From Comamonas halotolerans (GTDB lineage Bacteria; Pseudomonadota; Gammaproteobacteria; Burkholderiales; Burkholderiaceae_C): a stretch of 64,000 nt of DNA. This document shows, one piece after another, positions 63,142 through 64,000 of this stretch. Each line of letters opens with the position of its first letter. The first letter of the stretch is position 1. The position numbers and the translations under genes were made by a program. The DNA is taken from assembly GCF_030162935.1 (NCBI RefSeq), contig NZ_JASAUZ010000045.1, positions 218,053 through 282,052 on the forward strand. Reading direction: 5' to 3'. The notes beneath the pieces were generated by a model that saw only the letters and a program-made list of their open reading frames with translations, made no database searches and was not told where the DNA came from.

Positions 63142-64000
63142 AAATGTCTTTCGGGAGTGGCCTTGTTTGCCAAAAGATCCAGCAACCGCTCATGAGATGG
63201 TTGATTCATTGATTTGGCGCAAAGTGCATTGGCTAAAAACTGTTAGCTTGACCGATGTTAATTGAATGTTCGTTCTAGAATCTTTAATCGAAAACCCTGA
63301 TATGCCTGCCAGTTTTTCCGTTTGAACGGCATGCTAAATGGTGGAAAGCATTGTTGTTTATATGTTTGTTGCTATGAAATTTTCATTTCGCAATAGATCC
63401 CGAAATGACTTCGCTGCAGCACATTCGTCAACAGAGTTCGGGATCCAGTCGGATGCTGCTGCTTGTGCGGTGCATGTCGCTTTGGCCGGCAGTACGGCCG
63501 CAACAGAGGCGCTTGACGGGTCGATGCATTGCGCACCGTCACCGCAGATAGTCAAAAAGGATGTGCTGGATAACGCCCGACACAGTTTGTCGCGCAGCGT
63601 GCATGCACGAGCATTGCAGGGCCTCCCGTGAGGAGTGCTTATGCGTAGGCATTCTCAAACTTGGTGCAGCTGTCTTTGGCAAAGCAGGTTTTCGCATGTG
63701 CTGTAGCTGCTCGCTTGTCGACCGGGGGATGGCGCCTGGAAATTCAGGCTGACCGCAGGCAGCTTCAGCATTGCCCACCTGGCGTGGAACTTGTTATGGC
63801 TGGAGCGCTTCAGGCAGCATGTGGCACACCGGCTGACAAGATGAGCGCGTGTAGCAGGTGACCAAGTGGTTTGCTGAAAGCAGGTGGCTAGGTCATACAG
63901 GCAGTAAACCCAGCTCCATTTTTCTGGCAGAAATGAAGATGGGTGTGTATGTCTAAAGTGAAGTTGATGGCAATCGCTCACATGGGGCGCTTAGACCCGG
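63142..64000. other. Terminal stretch without a supported gene
   Basis: 859 bp. The first 200 bp form the upstream region of the hydrolase operon. Short open frames exist beyond that (for example 63338-63631 plus and 63655-63981 minus), but they lack recognisable domains, have odd composition and no clear ribosome sites. A divergent gene may start beyond the window. Confidence 0.5.
63273..63329. promoter_or_regulatory. Operator candidates upstream of the meta-cleavage operon
   Basis: TTCTAGAATCT at 63273-63283 shares its first nine bases with a site upstream of the DctP-like gene (53531). CCGTT-TG-AACGG at 63318-63329 is a perfect 12-bp palindrome. Both are within 190 bp of the hydrolase start. 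Assignment to LysR or another regulator is speculative. Confidence 0.4.

Noticed and set aside
63338..63631. 97-codon open frame near the right edge
   Set aside because: Alternative frames, no clear ribosome site, no domain; composition not convincing. Could be revisited with downstream sequence.

Overview
The window looks like chromosome of a Comamonadaceae beta-proteobacterium, most likely Comamonas. The support is a MobA/MobR pair that I recognise as close to the 3-hydroxybenzoate 4-hydroxylase and its MarR repressor of Comamonas testosteroni, three Bug-type (tripartite tricarboxylate) periplasmic receptors, and an Omp32-type porin. About 56 genes are supported. I see no tRNA, rRNA or CRISPR. 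All functions are read from sequence motifs; no database search was run.

Region 1 (1-10.6 kb) is mostly housekeeping: a truncated DHA2 efflux pump, anmK (murein recycling), an M23 murein peptidase, tyrS, glmU, an orphan soluble histidine kinase, an Lrp-type regulator and glmS.

Region 2 (10.6-22.9 kb) is an accessory block. Inverted multi-copy repeats (core AAAGTCGTAAAC) flank it, and it contains an internally deleted IS5-family element and two direct copies of a 125-bp dispersed repeat. Its cargo is a complete supply line for activated sulfate (cysQ, cysD, fused cysNC). CysD lies in frame behind a degenerate IS630-type transposase domain with no stop codon between them. Next comes a PAPS-type sulfotransferase translationally coupled to a DUF1214 protein, then EthD-like, SnoaL-like, SRPBCC and SDR genes. 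No PAPS reductase or sulfite reductase is present, so the layout resembles NodPQ/NodH: sulfate is activated for transfer to an organic acceptor, not for cysteine synthesis. This is the best candidate here for an undescribed system.

Region 3 (23-34 kb) encodes CoA-dependent beta-oxidation: acyl-CoA ligase, acyl-CoA dehydrogenase, enoyl-CoA hydratase, an HSD10-like dehydrogenase, thiolase, a dienoyl-CoA-reductase-like SDR and an alpha-methylacyl-CoA racemase, with two Bug receptors and an IclR regulator. The racemase and HSD10-like enzyme point to a methyl-branched acid.

Region 4 (34.3-53.5 kb) starts with divergent mobA/mobR. An aromatic-acid operon follows: SDR, Rieske oxygenase, acyl-CoA dehydrogenase, class III CoA-transferase, a 4,5-dihydroxyphthalate-decarboxylase-like protein, a gentisate-dioxygenase-like bicupin, an FAH-family hydrolase, a PDR-type reductase and a bacteriohemerythrin. 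On the opposite strand lie a TetR regulator, an apparently Tat-exported MmgE/PrpD protein, two DoxX-like membrane proteins, a porin, an MFS symporter and an orphan DctP-type binding protein.

Region 5 (53.8-63.1 kb), all on the minus strand, is a full Tes/Hsa-type meta-cleavage route. It has a two-component flavin monooxygenase, an extradiol dioxygenase, a C-C hydrolase, 2-hydroxydienoate hydratase, acetaldehyde dehydrogenase and 4-hydroxy-2-oxovalerate aldolase, with a LysR regulator, a third DoxX-like protein and an exported SnoaL-like protein. The flavin reductase carries a C-terminal IclR-like ligand-binding domain. The last 0.86 kb holds no gene I can support.
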